64,000 bases of DNA, from positions 33,963 to 97,962 of the forward strand of contig CADBZH010000020.1 in assembly GCA_902799045.1 (NCBI GenBank), given 5' to 3'. This DNA is from an uncultured Eubacteriales bacterium. Its GTDB lineage: Bacteria; Bacillota; Clostridia; Christensenellales; Aristaeellaceae. Position 1 is the first letter of the stretch. Each line of letters opens with the position of its first letter. The notes below the pieces were generated by a model, which saw only the letters and a list, made by a program, of their open reading frames with translations, was not told where the DNA came from and searched no databases. The translations under genes were made by a program, and so were the position numbers. Shown here in pieces: positions 16,866 through 25,857 of this stretch.

Positions 16866-17420
16866 ATGAAAGAGCTCCGCAGCCAGATCGAGGCGTACAT
16901 TCCCTGTGACGCCCGGGAGGCGCAGGACCGGGAGGGGCTGCTCTATGCCCTGGACCACCTGGAGACGCCGCTTTCGCGGGAGAACCCCATCGCCCACTTC
17001 ACAGCGTCCGCCTGGATCGTGAATCCCGCGCGGGACAAGGCGCTGATGGCCTGGCACAACATCTACCAGACCTGGTCCTGGACCGGCGGCCACGCGGACG
17101 GGGAAGCCGACCTGCTGGCGGTGGCCCTGCGCGAGGCCCGGGAGGAGACCGGTGTCGAAGCTATCCGCCCCGTTCATGTGGGCATCTACTCCCTGGAGAT
17201 CCTGCCGGTGTTCAGCCACGTCAAGCGGGGAAGGATCGTCTCCGCGCACCTGCACCTGAACGTCACCTACCTGCTGGAGGCCGACGACGCCCAGCCCATT
17301 CGGCCCAAGCCCGACGAGAACAGCGCCGTTCGGTGGATGCCGCTCGACGAGGCCGCGGAGAACAAGGAGGAGCCGTTCATGGCGGCGGTGTACCGAAAGC
17401 TGAATGAAAAAATGGGATGA
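16866..17420 (+). CDS. NUDIX hydrolase
   Basis: 184 residues with a complete Nudix box at about residues 75-97 (GG-x5-LLAVALREAREETGV, holding the REAREE metal site). It hydrolyses a nucleoside diphosphate linked to some other group; the substrate is unknown. The start at 16866 is chosen over an earlier ATG because the earlier part lies inside the dispersed repeat. SD-like GGCGGG precedes it. Confidence 0.85.
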   Translation: MKELRSQIEAYIPCDAREAQDREGLLYALDHLETPLSRENPIAHFTASAWIVNPARDKALMAWHNIYQTWSWTGGHADGEADLLAVALREAREETGVEAIRPVHVGIYSLEILPVFSHVKRGRIVSAHLHLNVTYLLEADDAQPIRPKPDENSAVRWMPLDEAAENKEEPFMAAVYRKLNEKMG

Positions 17421-17441
17421 AGGAATCCCATTCCTCGCTCC

Positions 17442-18809
17442 TCACTCACTCGAAACCGCTTCCTTCGCCCTGGCGGACAGATCCATGAACCAGGTATACT
17501 CGCCCTTCCAGCCGAGCTTGACCGTGCCCAGCGAGCCGTTGCGCTGCTTGGCGATGATCAGCTCGGCGATGTTCTTGTCGGGGGTCTCGGGATCGTAGTA
17601 ATCCTCGCGATGGATGAACATCACCACGTCGGCGTCCTGCTCGATAGCGCCGGATTCGCGGATATCCGAGAGCAGCGGCCGATGGTTGGCGCGGCCCGTG
17701 GGGGCGCGGGACAGCTGCTGCAGCGCGATCACCGGCACGCCCAGCTCCAGCGCCAGGCCCTTCAGCGTTCGCGAGATCTGGGAAACCTCCTCCTGGCGGC
17801 TGCCGTTCTTGCCGGTGGCCGTCATCAGGGAGAGGTAGTCGATCATGATCAGGTCCAGGCCGTGCTCCAGCTGGAGGCGGCGGGCCTTGGAGCGGACCTC
17901 AGGCACAGTGATGCCCGGGGTACAGTCGATGTAGATGGAGGCGGGGCCGATGCTCACCAGCGCGTCCGCCAGCTTGCCCCACTCCTCGTCCTCGATGGCG
18001 CCACGGCGCACCCGCTGCATGTCCACGCGGGCCTCGGTGCACATCATGCGCATGGCCAGCTGCTCGGCGGGCATCTCCAGTGAGAACACGGCGGCCTTCT
18101 TCCCCGCCCGAATGGCGGCGTTCTCGACGAAGTTCATGCCGATGGAGGTCTTGCCCATGGCGGGTCGGCCCGCCACCAGCACCAGCTCGCCGGGATGCAG
18201 GCCGGTCAGCAGGTCGTCCAGCTCCGTATAGCCGGTGGGCACGCCCTCGATGCGGCCGTGGTTCTTCACCAGCTGCTCGATCTTCTCGAAGGTGCTGATC
18301 AGCACCGGCTGGATGGGCTGCAGCTCCTCGCCGCCCTTGCGCATGGTGATGTCGTAGATGGCCTTCTCCGCGCCCTCCAGGATCTCCGCGTTCTCTTTCT
18401 GGCCGGCGTAGCTGTCCTGCAGGATCTGCTCGGCGGCGGCGATCAGGCGGCGCAGCGTGGCCTTCTCGTCCACGATGCGGATGTAGGCCTGCACGTTCGC
18501 GGCGGAGGGCACCCCCTGGCTCAGCTCGATCAGATAGGCCGCGCCGCCGACGGCATCCAAACGGCCCCGACGGGTCAATTCCTCGTCGAGGGTCACCAGG
18601 TCGATCGGGCGGGATTCGTCGGACATGGCCTTCATGGCGGCGAATATCTCCCGGTTGGCCGGGTCGTAGAAGTCGTCGGGCCGCAGGCTCTCCACGGCGA
18701 TCTGCGCCGCCTGGCGGGACCTGAGCATCGCGCCCAGCACGCTGCGCTCCGATTCGGGGTGGCTCGGCGGCGTGCGCACCGCGTCGGACATAGGTATGTA
18801 CTGTTCCAT
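17442..18809 (-). CDS. dnaB: Replicative DNA helicase
   Basis: Hexameric 5'-3' helicase of the replication fork. 455 residues: N-terminal DnaB domain (PPSHPESERSVLGAML, residues 14-29), linker, and RecA-like ATPase with GELVLVAGRPAMGKTSIGMN (Walker A, about 198-217), LIMIDYLSLM (Walker B) and the H4-type RQEEVSQISRTLKGLALEL segment. Start follows AAGGTGCC. It lies 69 bp after rplI in the usual yybS-rplI-dnaB neighbourhood. Confidence 0.96.
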   Translation of the reverse strand: MEQYIPMSDAVRTPPSHPESERSVLGAMLRSRQAAQIAVESLRPDDFYDPANREIFAAMKAMSDESRPIDLVTLDEELTRRGRLDAVGGAAYLIELSQGVPSAANVQAYIRIVDEKATLRRLIAAAEQILQDSYAGQKENAEILEGAEKAIYDITMRKGGEELQPIQPVLISTFEKIEQLVKNHGRIEGVPTGYTELDDLLTGLHPGELVLVAGRPAMGKTSIGMNFVENAAIRAGKKAAVFSLEMPAEQLAMRMMCTEARVDMQRVRRGAIEDEEWGKLADALVSIGPASIYIDCTPGITVPEVRSKARRLQLEHGLDLIMIDYLSLMTATGKNGSRQEEVSQISRTLKGLALELGVPVIALQQLSRAPTGRANHRPLLSDIRESGAIEQDADVVMFIHREDYYDPETPDKNIAELIIAKQRNGSLGTVKLGWKGEYTWFMDLSARAKEAVSSE

Positions 18810-18878
18810 AAGGCACCTTCTGTATCGGCGTTAATGGAGAATGGAAATGAAAAGCGGGCCATCCCCATTATCCATTCT

Positions 18879-19331
18879 TCATTTCCCCTGTATCGTCACG
18901 TTCACGATCATCCGCGTGGAGATGCCGGGATAGAGCTTCAGGGTCACGAAGGCCTGGCCCTCCTTCTTGATCGGCTCCTCCTGCTCCAGCTTGCGCTTGT
19001 CGATCTCGATGCCGTGCTGCTCCTTGAGGGCGCTGGCGATCTGGTCGTTGGTGACGGAGCCGTAGAGCTTGCCGTTCTCGCCACCCTTCACCGTCAGCTG
19101 CACGACCTTGCCCTTCAGCTCGCGGGCGCGCTTCTCGGCCTCCTGGCGGCGCACCTCCTCGCGATGCTTGTCCGCCCCGCGGCTCTTCTCCAGCGCGTTC
19201 GCGGCCTCGGCGGTCGCCTCCTTCGCCAGCTTTCTGGGCAACAGATAGTTGCGGGCATAGCCGTCGGAAATCTCCAGGATCTGATCCTTCTTGCCGGTGC
19301 CCTGGATGTCTTGAAGCAGGATTACCTTCAT
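18879..19331 (-). CDS. rplI: Ribosomal protein bL9
   Basis: 150-residue large-subunit protein with the invariant start MKVILLQDIQGTGKKDQ and GYARNYLLPRKLA motif, a long charged helix, and a C-terminal domain. AGGAGG precedes the ATG. It lies 12 bp after the DUF2232 gene. Confidence 0.97.
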   Translation of the reverse strand: MKVILLQDIQGTGKKDQILEISDGYARNYLLPRKLAKEATAEAANALEKSRGADKHREEVRRQEAEKRARELKGKVVQLTVKGGENGKLYGSVTNDQIASALKEQHGIEIDKRKLEQEEPIKKEGQAFVTLKLYPGISTRMIVNVTIQGK

Positions 19332-19343
19332 GTCAACGTCCTC

Positions 19344-20435
19344 CTATTCCTGCGGATCGTGCCGATCCGATTGATCGTCCTCTTCCCCGCCCGTCAGGCG
19401 CTTGAGCGCCCCGCGGGAACCAAACAGCGCCGACAGCACGCCGACGACGGCGAACACCAAGGCGAATTCCCGCATCAGCAGCGAGCCCACCGCCGTAATC
19501 GCCAGCAGCACGCGCCGCCGCGTGAGGGTACGCCCCGCGCGCAGCATCCGCCGGTCCATCGACGCCATCGCCTGGATCACGAAGATCGCGCCCACCAGCT
19601 GAGTCACCGTCTGGAACACCGTCGCGCCGGCGCTGTAGCCGCTGGCGGTGAGTATGAAGCTGATCGCCAGCAGCGCCAGCGCGCCGAGGCTGATCTGCCC
19701 GGGCAGGAACCAGCGGCTCATGCCCTGGAAGCTCTCGTTGGTGGCCATGCCCTGGCGCGCCATCGTCCAGTTGCCCCAGAGCACGCTCAACACGCCGGAC
19801 AGCAGCGCCCCGGAAAGCAGCGCCCCCGGCAGCATTCTGGCGTAGGTCTGCTGCATCAGGTCAAACACGCCCGTCAGCTGGGCGCGATACAGCTCCACCG
19901 TGTATTCCCCGGCAAGGCGCACGCCGCTGATCGTGAAGGCCGAGTTCATTGCGTCCACGATGGGCTGGAGCGCCGAATCGGGCATCCGGGCAAACTCCGC
20001 GCGAAGCAGGTCCGTGAACCGGGCCACCATGCTGCCGCCGAAGCTGACATACGCGATGCCCAGCGCCACCACCAGGCCGAGGCCGAAGGCCGCGATGCCG
20101 CCGCGGAGCTGGTCGAAGAAGGGCTGCTTCAGGGCCACGCCCCGCATCACCCACAGCGCCGGCAGCACGGCCGCCGCGGCCATCGCCAGCGTCAGCGTCA
20201 TGCCCAGGAAGAACGCCGACGAGGCCAGCGTCGCCGTGATCAGCGTCAGCGCCGACACCCATCCCGTCCGGGCCTTCAGCCACACCGCGAACAGCCCGCA
20301 GAGCATCAGCACTGGCAGCAGCATCGAAACCTGCAGCACCGCGACGATCGGCAGCAGAGTGCCGATCAACAGCGCCAGCGCGACGTCGCCCACGATCCTG
20401 CCCTTCGGCGCGGAAACAACCTGTCTGGATTCCAA
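19344..20435 (-). CDS. DUF2232 (YybS-like) multi-pass membrane protein
   Basis: 363 residues with about eight or nine hydrophobic segments. Position before rplI and dnaB matches YybS of Bacillus-type genomes; function is not known. The start is TTG at 20435 after GGAGGCG. Usually gdpP (c-di-AMP phosphodiesterase) lies between yybS and rplI; here it is absent and DUF2232 is followed directly by rplI. Confidence 0.8.
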   Translation of the reverse strand: MESRQVVSAPKGRIVGDVALALLIGTLLPIVAVLQVSMLLPVLMLCGLFAVWLKARTGWVSALTLITATLASSAFFLGMTLTLAMAAAAVLPALWVMRGVALKQPFFDQLRGGIAAFGLGLVVALGIAYVSFGGSMVARFTDLLRAEFARMPDSALQPIVDAMNSAFTISGVRLAGEYTVELYRAQLTGVFDLMQQTYARMLPGALLSGALLSGVLSVLWGNWTMARQGMATNESFQGMSRWFLPGQISLGALALLAISFILTASGYSAGATVFQTVTQLVGAIFVIQAMASMDRRMLRAGRTLTRRRVLLAITAVGSLLMREFALVFAVVGVLSALFGSRGALKRLTGGEEDDQSDRHDPQE

Positions 20436-20467
20436 GATACGCCTCCGAAGATATTAATTCAATATAC

Positions 20468-20496
20468 ATTATAGCATGATCCCGGTCTTGACGCAA
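20468..20496 (-). promoter_or_regulatory. Promoter of the DUF2232-rplI-dnaB genes
   Basis: Minus strand TTGCGT (20496-20491) and TATAAT (20473-20468), 17-bp spacer, 33 bp before the TTG start. Confidence 0.75.
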
Positions 20497-20592
20497 CCTT
20501 ATAAATCCGTAAATAACAGGGCAAACGCACGGGTTACAATAGCATTACAATAATCCAAATAAATGCTGACACAGGGGGAGAAATCCATCTGT

Positions 20593-20622
20593 CGCAGGGG
20601 CGCCGATGCGGCGCCCCTACGC
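20593..20622. repeat. GC-rich hairpin repeat, family B
   Basis: GCAGGGGCGCCGATG-type hairpin closed by CGGCGCCCCTACGC. It is the only recognisable item in the middle of the 20440-20750 gap; the rest of that gap shows nothing. Confidence 0.6.
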
Positions 20623-20751
20623 GATAAAGCGATGCCATTTCATTCACGATTCGTCATTCATGCGTTCTCCGTGTCCGGAATCCACGGCGGCATCCTTTGC
20701 TGCGCAGGCCAACGGCCTCATCCGCGTCAGCGATGGGCATCCTGAACGGAA

Positions 20752-20801
20752 AGAACCGGATCGCCGCGCCGACCCAAAGGGTCGGTGGTCGATCCGGTTC
20801 T
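20752..20801 (-). terminator. Hairpin after the large XRE gene
   Basis: GAACCGGATC at 20753-20762 pairs with GATCCGGTTC at 20791-20800, with an inner CGACCC/GGGTCG stem. On the minus strand it ends TTCTTTCC, 33 bp after the gene. Confidence 0.65.
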
Positions 20802-20832
20802 CCGGCAGCCGCTGTCAGCGGTCACACAGCGC

Positions 20833-22422
20833 TCACAGGTGCTCGTCCAGCATGTCGATGGCGTCAAAGTTGCCCTCGGCGATGGCCAGCTCCATCATCT
20901 GGGCCACGCTCTCGTGGTCGGCCGTGCCGACGAACCGGGCCACGAGCTCCCACTTCTGCTGCTGGGCGTTGGCGAGGAGCACCTTGCCGATGTACTCCGG
21001 CCGCAACAGCTCCGAAAGCTGCTGCAGGTACTCGTAATCCTCGGCGGCCACGGCGGCGTCGGCGAGCTTTTCCCGCTGCTCATCGGTCATGCAGCGCTCG
21101 GCGATCTGCCTGGCCAGCACATGGGCCTCCGCGCGATAGGCGGCGATGGCGATCTCATCCGCGCAGTTCTCCAGCGAGATCTGCTCGGCATAGGTGGAAA
21201 GCCACTGCCAGTTCTCCTGCTTCGCGGCGGCCAGGGCGATCTTCTCCTGAAGGTCGTCCTCGAACTGCCAGACGTGGTCGCCCAGCCAGCCCCAGTTGCC
21301 GGCCTCGATGGCCGCGTCGATGGTGCGCGTATCGGCATAGCCGTTCAGGTTTTCCAGCACCCAGTCGTGCATGCCCAGGCCGTTGGCCTTCTGGGCGATC
21401 TCCCGCAGCAGGGCCTCGTCCCGGATCTCCGGGATGTGCTCCGCCAGCCAGTCCCACTTCTCGTCGGCCAGCGCCCGCTCACAGGCGGCCCTGCGCAGCG
21501 CGTCGGCGCGGTTCTGGCGCTCGCGGCTGTTCTCCATCAGGTCGTTGAGGGTGTTGGAGACGCCGTTGACCACGTCGCCGCCCAGCTTCGTGGCCTTGCG
21601 GAAGGCGGACTCGAGGCCCGCGCCGATCTTCTGGCCCACGTCCTGCACGGCCTTGCCGAGGTCCTCGGTGTTGATGCCGGTGGATTCCACGCCCTTTTTG
21701 ACGTACTGCCCGCCCTTGGCCGCGGCCTTGGCCAGCTTGTCCACCACCTCGCGCTTGAGGAACGGCGCCACCTTGCGCAGCACGTCCCAGTTGATCTGCT
21801 GGTCGCTGTTCTGGATCAGCTTTTCGATGCACTCAGGGCTGGCGAAGGGCGCGAACTTGCCGATGTCCTCGGCGGTCAGCTTCGCCTTGTTCTCCAGCAG
21901 CAGCTCGTCCACGGCGCTCTTGCTCATGAACGGCGCCATCTGCAACAGCCGCTGCACGTCAAATTCCTCGGTCTCCCCGTCGCAAGCGGCGCCGTCCTCG
22001 GCGGCGTCGGCCTGCGCGTCGGCCTGCGCGTCGGCCTCGTCCGCCGCTTCCGGCTCGGTGACGGGCGCTTCGGCGTCCTCGTTTTCCGCCGCGTCGGGCT
22101 TCGGCTGGGGCTTGAAGATGCCGGTGACGATGTTGTTGACAAAGTTTCCTATATTCTGGATCGGCTCCTCAAAGGGGGACGCGGGCTTCGGCGACTCGAT
22201 GCGGTCCTCCGGCACCTCGCCGTTGAGCAGCTGCTCCATGGTGATGCCGAACAGCCGGGTCAGGGCCATCAGGGTCTGCACGTCCGGCAGGGCCGCGCCC
22301 GTCTCCCACTTGGAAACGGCCTGATGCGATACGTTCAACGCCGCCGCCAGCTGCTGCTGGGTCATGTTCTTGTTCTGCCTGAGCTTTGCGATGGTCTTTC
22401 CAACCGCGATGTTGTCAATCAT
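20833..22422 (-). CDS. XRE-type regulator with a long helical-repeat C-terminal region
   Basis: 529 residues. Residues about 5-60 are a Cro/CI helix-turn-helix (LRQNKNMTQQQLAAALNVSHQAVSKWETG). A Glu/Pro/Ala-rich linker follows, with an in-frame 12-bp repeat (22004-22039) encoding ADAQ units. The remaining two thirds is alpha-helical and acidic with repeated WDWLAEH-, WGWLGDH-, WQWLSTYAE- and WELVARF-like units, suggesting HEAT-like helical repeats. No catalytic motif. The start at 22422 (second ATG) is chosen because GGAGG sits 8 nt before it; the first ATG overlaps that site. Probable DNA-binding regulator or scaffold; targets unknown. Confidence 0.75.
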   Translation of the reverse strand: MIDNIAVGKTIAKLRQNKNMTQQQLAAALNVSHQAVSKWETGAALPDVQTLMALTRLFGITMEQLLNGEVPEDRIESPKPASPFEEPIQNIGNFVNNIVTGIFKPQPKPDAAENEDAEAPVTEPEAADEADAQADAQADAAEDGAACDGETEEFDVQRLLQMAPFMSKSAVDELLLENKAKLTAEDIGKFAPFASPECIEKLIQNSDQQINWDVLRKVAPFLKREVVDKLAKAAAKGGQYVKKGVESTGINTEDLGKAVQDVGQKIGAGLESAFRKATKLGGDVVNGVSNTLNDLMENSRERQNRADALRRAACERALADEKWDWLAEHIPEIRDEALLREIAQKANGLGMHDWVLENLNGYADTRTIDAAIEAGNWGWLGDHVWQFEDDLQEKIALAAAKQENWQWLSTYAEQISLENCADEIAIAAYRAEAHVLARQIAERCMTDEQREKLADAAVAAEDYEYLQQLSELLRPEYIGKVLLANAQQQKWELVARFVGTADHESVAQMMELAIAEGNFDAIDMLDEHL

Positions 22423-22478
22423 ATCTTCCGCCTCCATTCACACGGATATCTTTATTGTCTGAGCTTTGGCTCGGGAAC

Positions 22479-22507
22479 ACTATAGCATATTCTACCGCCA
22501 TTTGCAA
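22479..22507 (-). promoter_or_regulatory. Promoter of the XRE gene
   Basis: Minus strand TTGCAA (22507-22502) and TATAGT (22484-22479), 17-bp spacer. Confidence 0.65.
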
Positions 22508-22556
22508 GCAACCGATGGTAGAGTTCTATAGATTCAGGGTTGCAACCACAAATTTG

Positions 22557-22583
22557 TTAGCACTCTTTTTAACTGAGTGCCAG
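22557..22583 (+). promoter_or_regulatory. CIRCE operator (HrcA site) before htpG
   Basis: Left arm TTAGCACTC at 22557-22565 is perfect; 9-nt spacer; right arm GAGTGCCAG at 22575-22583 matches consensus GAGTGCTAA at 7 of 9. It lies just upstream of the htpG -35. Established role: HrcA repression relieved by heat. hrcA itself is not in the window. Confidence 0.85.
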
Positions 22584-22590
22584 ATTTTAC

Positions 22591-22618
22591 TTGACATCCC
22601 CCCGATTCAGATTATAAT
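22591..22618 (+). promoter_or_regulatory. htpG promoter
   Basis: TTGACA at 22591-22596 and TATAAT at 22613-22618, 16-bp spacer. Confidence 0.85.
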
Positions 22619-22669
22619 AGGGGTTGTAAACCCAGTTTAAACCACAACCCGAACGGAGGTAAAAAGGAT

Positions 22670-24529
22670 ATGTCCAGGGGAACCGTTTCCATCAACGCTG
22701 AAAACATCATGCCGGTCATCAAGCAGTGGCTGTATTCCGATAAAGACATCTTCATGCGCGAGCTGGTGAGCAACGGCTGCGACGCCATCAGCAAGTATCG
22801 CTGGCTGGTGAACAACGGCCAGGCCGAGGCCGACGACGCGCCGGACCGCATCGACGTGATCGCCGACAAGGAGCAGGGCACGCTCACCTTCATCGACAAT
22901 GGCATCGGCATGACCGAGGAGGAGATCGTGAAGTACATCGCGCAGGTGGCCTTCTCCGGCGCGACGGACTTCATCACCAAGTACACCGAGGATTCCAAGG
23001 GCGAGGGCGCGGGCATCATCGGCCACTTCGGCCTGGGCTTCTACAGCGCGTTCATGGTGTCCGACAAGGTGGTCATCGACTCCAAGAGCTATTCCGACGC
23101 CCCGGCCGTCCGCTGGACGAGCGAGGACGGCATGGAATACGAGATCGAGCCCTCCGACCGTGCGGAGCGCGGCACCGCCATCACCCTCTACATCGACGAG
23201 GCTGACAGGGATTTCCTGAACCTGTGGACGCTGCGCTCGACCCTGGAGAAGCATTGCGCGTTCATGCCCGTGCCGATCTTCGTCAGCGAGGTGACCAAGC
23301 CCGAGGCGCCCAAGGAGGGCGAGGAGCCGAAGAAGCCCGCCGAGCCGCAGCAGATCAACGACACGCACCCCCTGTGGATGAAGCGCCCCAACGAGTGCAC
23401 CGACGAGGAATACAGGGAATTCTACCGCAAGGTGTTCAACGACTATGAGGAGCCGCTGTTCTGGATCCACCTGAACGCGGAATACCCGTTCAACCTGAAG
23501 GGCATCCTCTACTTCCCCCGCATCAAGAACGAATTCACCGCCAGCGAGGGCGTCATCAAGCTGTACAACAACCAGGTGTTCGTGGCGGACAACATCAAGG
23601 AGGTCATCCCGGAGTTCCTGCTGCTCCTGAAGGGCTGCGTGGACTGCCCGGACCTGCCGCTGAACGTGAGCCGCTCGTTCCTGCAGAACGACGGCTACGT
23701 GAAGAAGATGGCCGCCTACATCACCCGCAAGGTGGCCGACCGGCTGGTGAGCGAGTTCAACACGAAGCGCGAGGACTACCAGCGCTATTGGGACGACATC
23801 CATCCCTTCGTGAAGTACGGCTGCATGAAGGACGAGAAGTTCTATGAGCGCGTGAAGCCCGCCCTGATCTACAAGACCACCGGCGGCAAGTATGTGACGC
23901 TGGAGGAATACCTGAACGACAACTGCGAGGGCGACGAGAGCAAGACCGTCTACTACGCCAGCGACGAGAAGCGCCAGGCCCAGATGATCCGCCTGTACAC
24001 CGACCAGGGCCGCGACGTCATCCTGCTGGACACGCTGATCGACAACAACTTCATCAGCTTCCTGGAGTACACCGAACGGGACGCGAAGGTTTCCTTCAAG
24101 CGGGTGGACGCCGCTGCCGACAGCCTGACCGAGGACGGCGAGGTGAGCGAGGACGCCCGGGCGAAGCTGGAAGGCCTGTTCCGCAAGGCCATGGCCGACG
24201 AGCAGGTGGACGTGCAGCTGAAGCCGTTCAAGGACGACGCCCTGATCGCCATGATCACCGTGGACGAGCAGAACCGCCGCTTCACCGAGATGTCCAGCCG
24301 CTGGGGCGGCGCGGACATGAAGCTGCCGGAAAAGCGCACGCTGGTGCTCAACGACAAGCACCCGCTGGTGAAGTGGCTCAAGGACGCCGAGGCGAACGAG
24401 CACACCGAGACCGTCTGCGCCCAGGTGGCCGACCTGGCCGAGATGGCCCGCCAGCCCCTGGTGGCCGACCGCATGGTGGACTTCCTCAGGCGCAGCAACC
24501 AGCTGCTGACGGAGCTGATCGGAAAATAA
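22670..24529 (+). CDS. htpG: Molecular chaperone HtpG (Hsp90)
   Basis: ATP-dependent chaperone, cytoplasmic dimer. 619 residues: N-terminal GHKL ATPase with FMRELVSNGCDAISK (Asn/Asp of motif I), IDNGIGMTEEE, and GHFGLGFYSAFMV; then middle and C-terminal dimer domains. Start follows a GGAGG site. Length is typical. Preceded by a CIRCE operator and a consensus promoter; it appears monocistronic. Confidence 0.96.
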   Translation: MSRGTVSINAENIMPVIKQWLYSDKDIFMRELVSNGCDAISKYRWLVNNGQAEADDAPDRIDVIADKEQGTLTFIDNGIGMTEEEIVKYIAQVAFSGATDFITKYTEDSKGEGAGIIGHFGLGFYSAFMVSDKVVIDSKSYSDAPAVRWTSEDGMEYEIEPSDRAERGTAITLYIDEADRDFLNLWTLRSTLEKHCAFMPVPIFVSEVTKPEAPKEGEEPKKPAEPQQINDTHPLWMKRPNECTDEEYREFYRKVFNDYEEPLFWIHLNAEYPFNLKGILYFPRIKNEFTASEGVIKLYNNQVFVADNIKEVIPEFLLLLKGCVDCPDLPLNVSRSFLQNDGYVKKMAAYITRKVADRLVSEFNTKREDYQRYWDDIHPFVKYGCMKDEKFYERVKPALIYKTTGGKYVTLEEYLNDNCEGDESKTVYYASDEKRQAQMIRLYTDQGRDVILLDTLIDNNFISFLEYTERDAKVSFKRVDAAADSLTEDGEVSEDARAKLEGLFRKAMADEQVDVQLKPFKDDALIAMITVDEQNRRFTEMSSRWGGADMKLPEKRTLVLNDKHPLVKWLKDAEANEHTETVCAQVADLAEMARQPLVADRMVDFLRRSNQLLTELIGK

Positions 24530-24636
24530 ACCGGAAATGAAGCATCGGGAACGGAAGGCACCCCAGGGTCATTCCGCGCCCGGCGCCGTTCCGGTTCTCC
24601 ATTCTCCACTCTCAATTCAAACAGGAGGTTGTATCC

Positions 24637-25614
24637 ATGAAGTAGTTCCTCGTCCTGACGCTCTGCATGGCGCTGCTGCTTCCCGCCTGTCTGGCCGAAC
24701 CCACGGCGCTGGGATATCGCTTCGCCGACGCCAACGAGGCGGCCGGACTGCTGCTCTCCAACCGGGATTACTATGACAACCTGAACCAGAACGACCTGAA
24801 CTACCGCCTGCAGAAGCTGGACGCCACACTCGAGGAGCTGGAAGCCTTTGCCGCCGCCCAGACCCTGGACTTCACCGACGCCGAGAAGGCGCGGATCGAC
24901 GAGTCAATGGCTCAGATTTAAAAGATCTGCGCCGAGCGAGGCTACGCGCTGCCGCCGATGGACGATATCGCGTTCTCCAAGACCACCATGCTCGAGGAAT
25001 GCGGCGCCGCAGCCTACACCCACAGCACGCAGATCTACCTCGGTGAAGCCATCATGGAATACGGCTTCAGCGATACGCCGGAGGTTCAGGAATACTTCGA
25101 CACCATCGTCGTCCACGAGCTGTTCCACTGTCTGACCCGCAACCACCCCGACTTCCGCGCGGCGATGTACGACATACTGGGCTTCACCATCATGGATGAG
25201 GACTTTGCGTTCGCCCCGGAGATCCAGGCGCGGATCATTTCCAACCCGGATGTGGAGCATCACAATTCCTTCGCCGCCTTTGAGATCAACGGCGCCAGGC
25301 AGGACTGCGTGGTCCTGTACACCACGTCAAAGGCCTTCGAGCAGCCGGGAGACTCCTTCTTCGACGACATGGTGACCGGCCTGGTGCCGGTGGACGATCC
25401 GGCCACCCTGTATACCGCGGACGACGCCGCCAATTTTTGGGACGTGTTCGGCAGGAACACCGGCTATGTCATCGACCCGGAGGAGACCCTGGCCGACAAC
25501 TTCGCCTATGCGATGATCTACGGAAGGGACGGCATGAATTACAACAACCCCGAGATCATACAGGCCATAGACGACCTGTTGAAGTCGGGCTTCGGGATCG
25601 AGGAGGCCGCGTAG
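24637..25614 (+). pseudogene. Secreted HExxH metalloprotease-like gene with two in-frame stops
   Basis: Reading from ATG 24637 (after ACAGGAGG) gives a signal peptide (FLVLTLCMALLLPACLA) followed by a single continuous frame to 25614, but codon 3 is TAG (24643-24645) and a TAA lies at 24919-24921 (QI-stop-KICAERG). Downstream, VVHELFHCL (residues about 164-172) is a zinc-protease HExxH motif with a tyrosine-rich C-terminal region. Two different stop codons with otherwise intact frame suggest recent decay by point mutation. The family is not recognised. Two sequencing errors are the alternative. Confidence 0.75.
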
Positions 25615-25756
25615 GCGTTTCCTGCAGGGCTTCGATTCGCCATCCTCCTGTGCGGAGCGAAAGCTCTGCGCGCAGCGTGAACCGGCCGCGTCATCCCCGC
25701 CCTGCGGGTTTCAATGAAGGGACCGCTTTGTTTTCTGTGTGTAATATGTTCGTGAC

Positions 25757-25788
25757 AATTCCCGGTCAAAGCCGGGAATTGCTTTTAT
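25757..25788 (+). terminator. Intrinsic terminator before maf
   Basis: AATTCCCGG (25757-25765) pairs with CCGGGAATT (25772-25780), followed by GCTTTTATT. Confidence 0.75.
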
Positions 25789-25805
25789 TCGGCGAAAATG
25801 TGTGG

Positions 25806-25811
25806 TATAAT
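25806..25811 (+). promoter_or_regulatory. -10 element before maf
   Basis: TATAAT at 25806-25811, 46 bp before the maf start; the -35 is weak (TTTATT near 25783). Confidence 0.45.
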
Positions 25812-25857
25812 GTTTGATGGTATATAATGTAGTATTATGCGCTGACGAGGATGAACC

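Noticed and set aside
24637-25614. Stop-codon recoding (TAG or TAA as sense)
   Set aside because: TAG, TAA and TGA all end other genes here normally (for example TAG ends the SpoIVFA-like gene and TAA ends mreB's neighbours), and two different stops occur in one gene.
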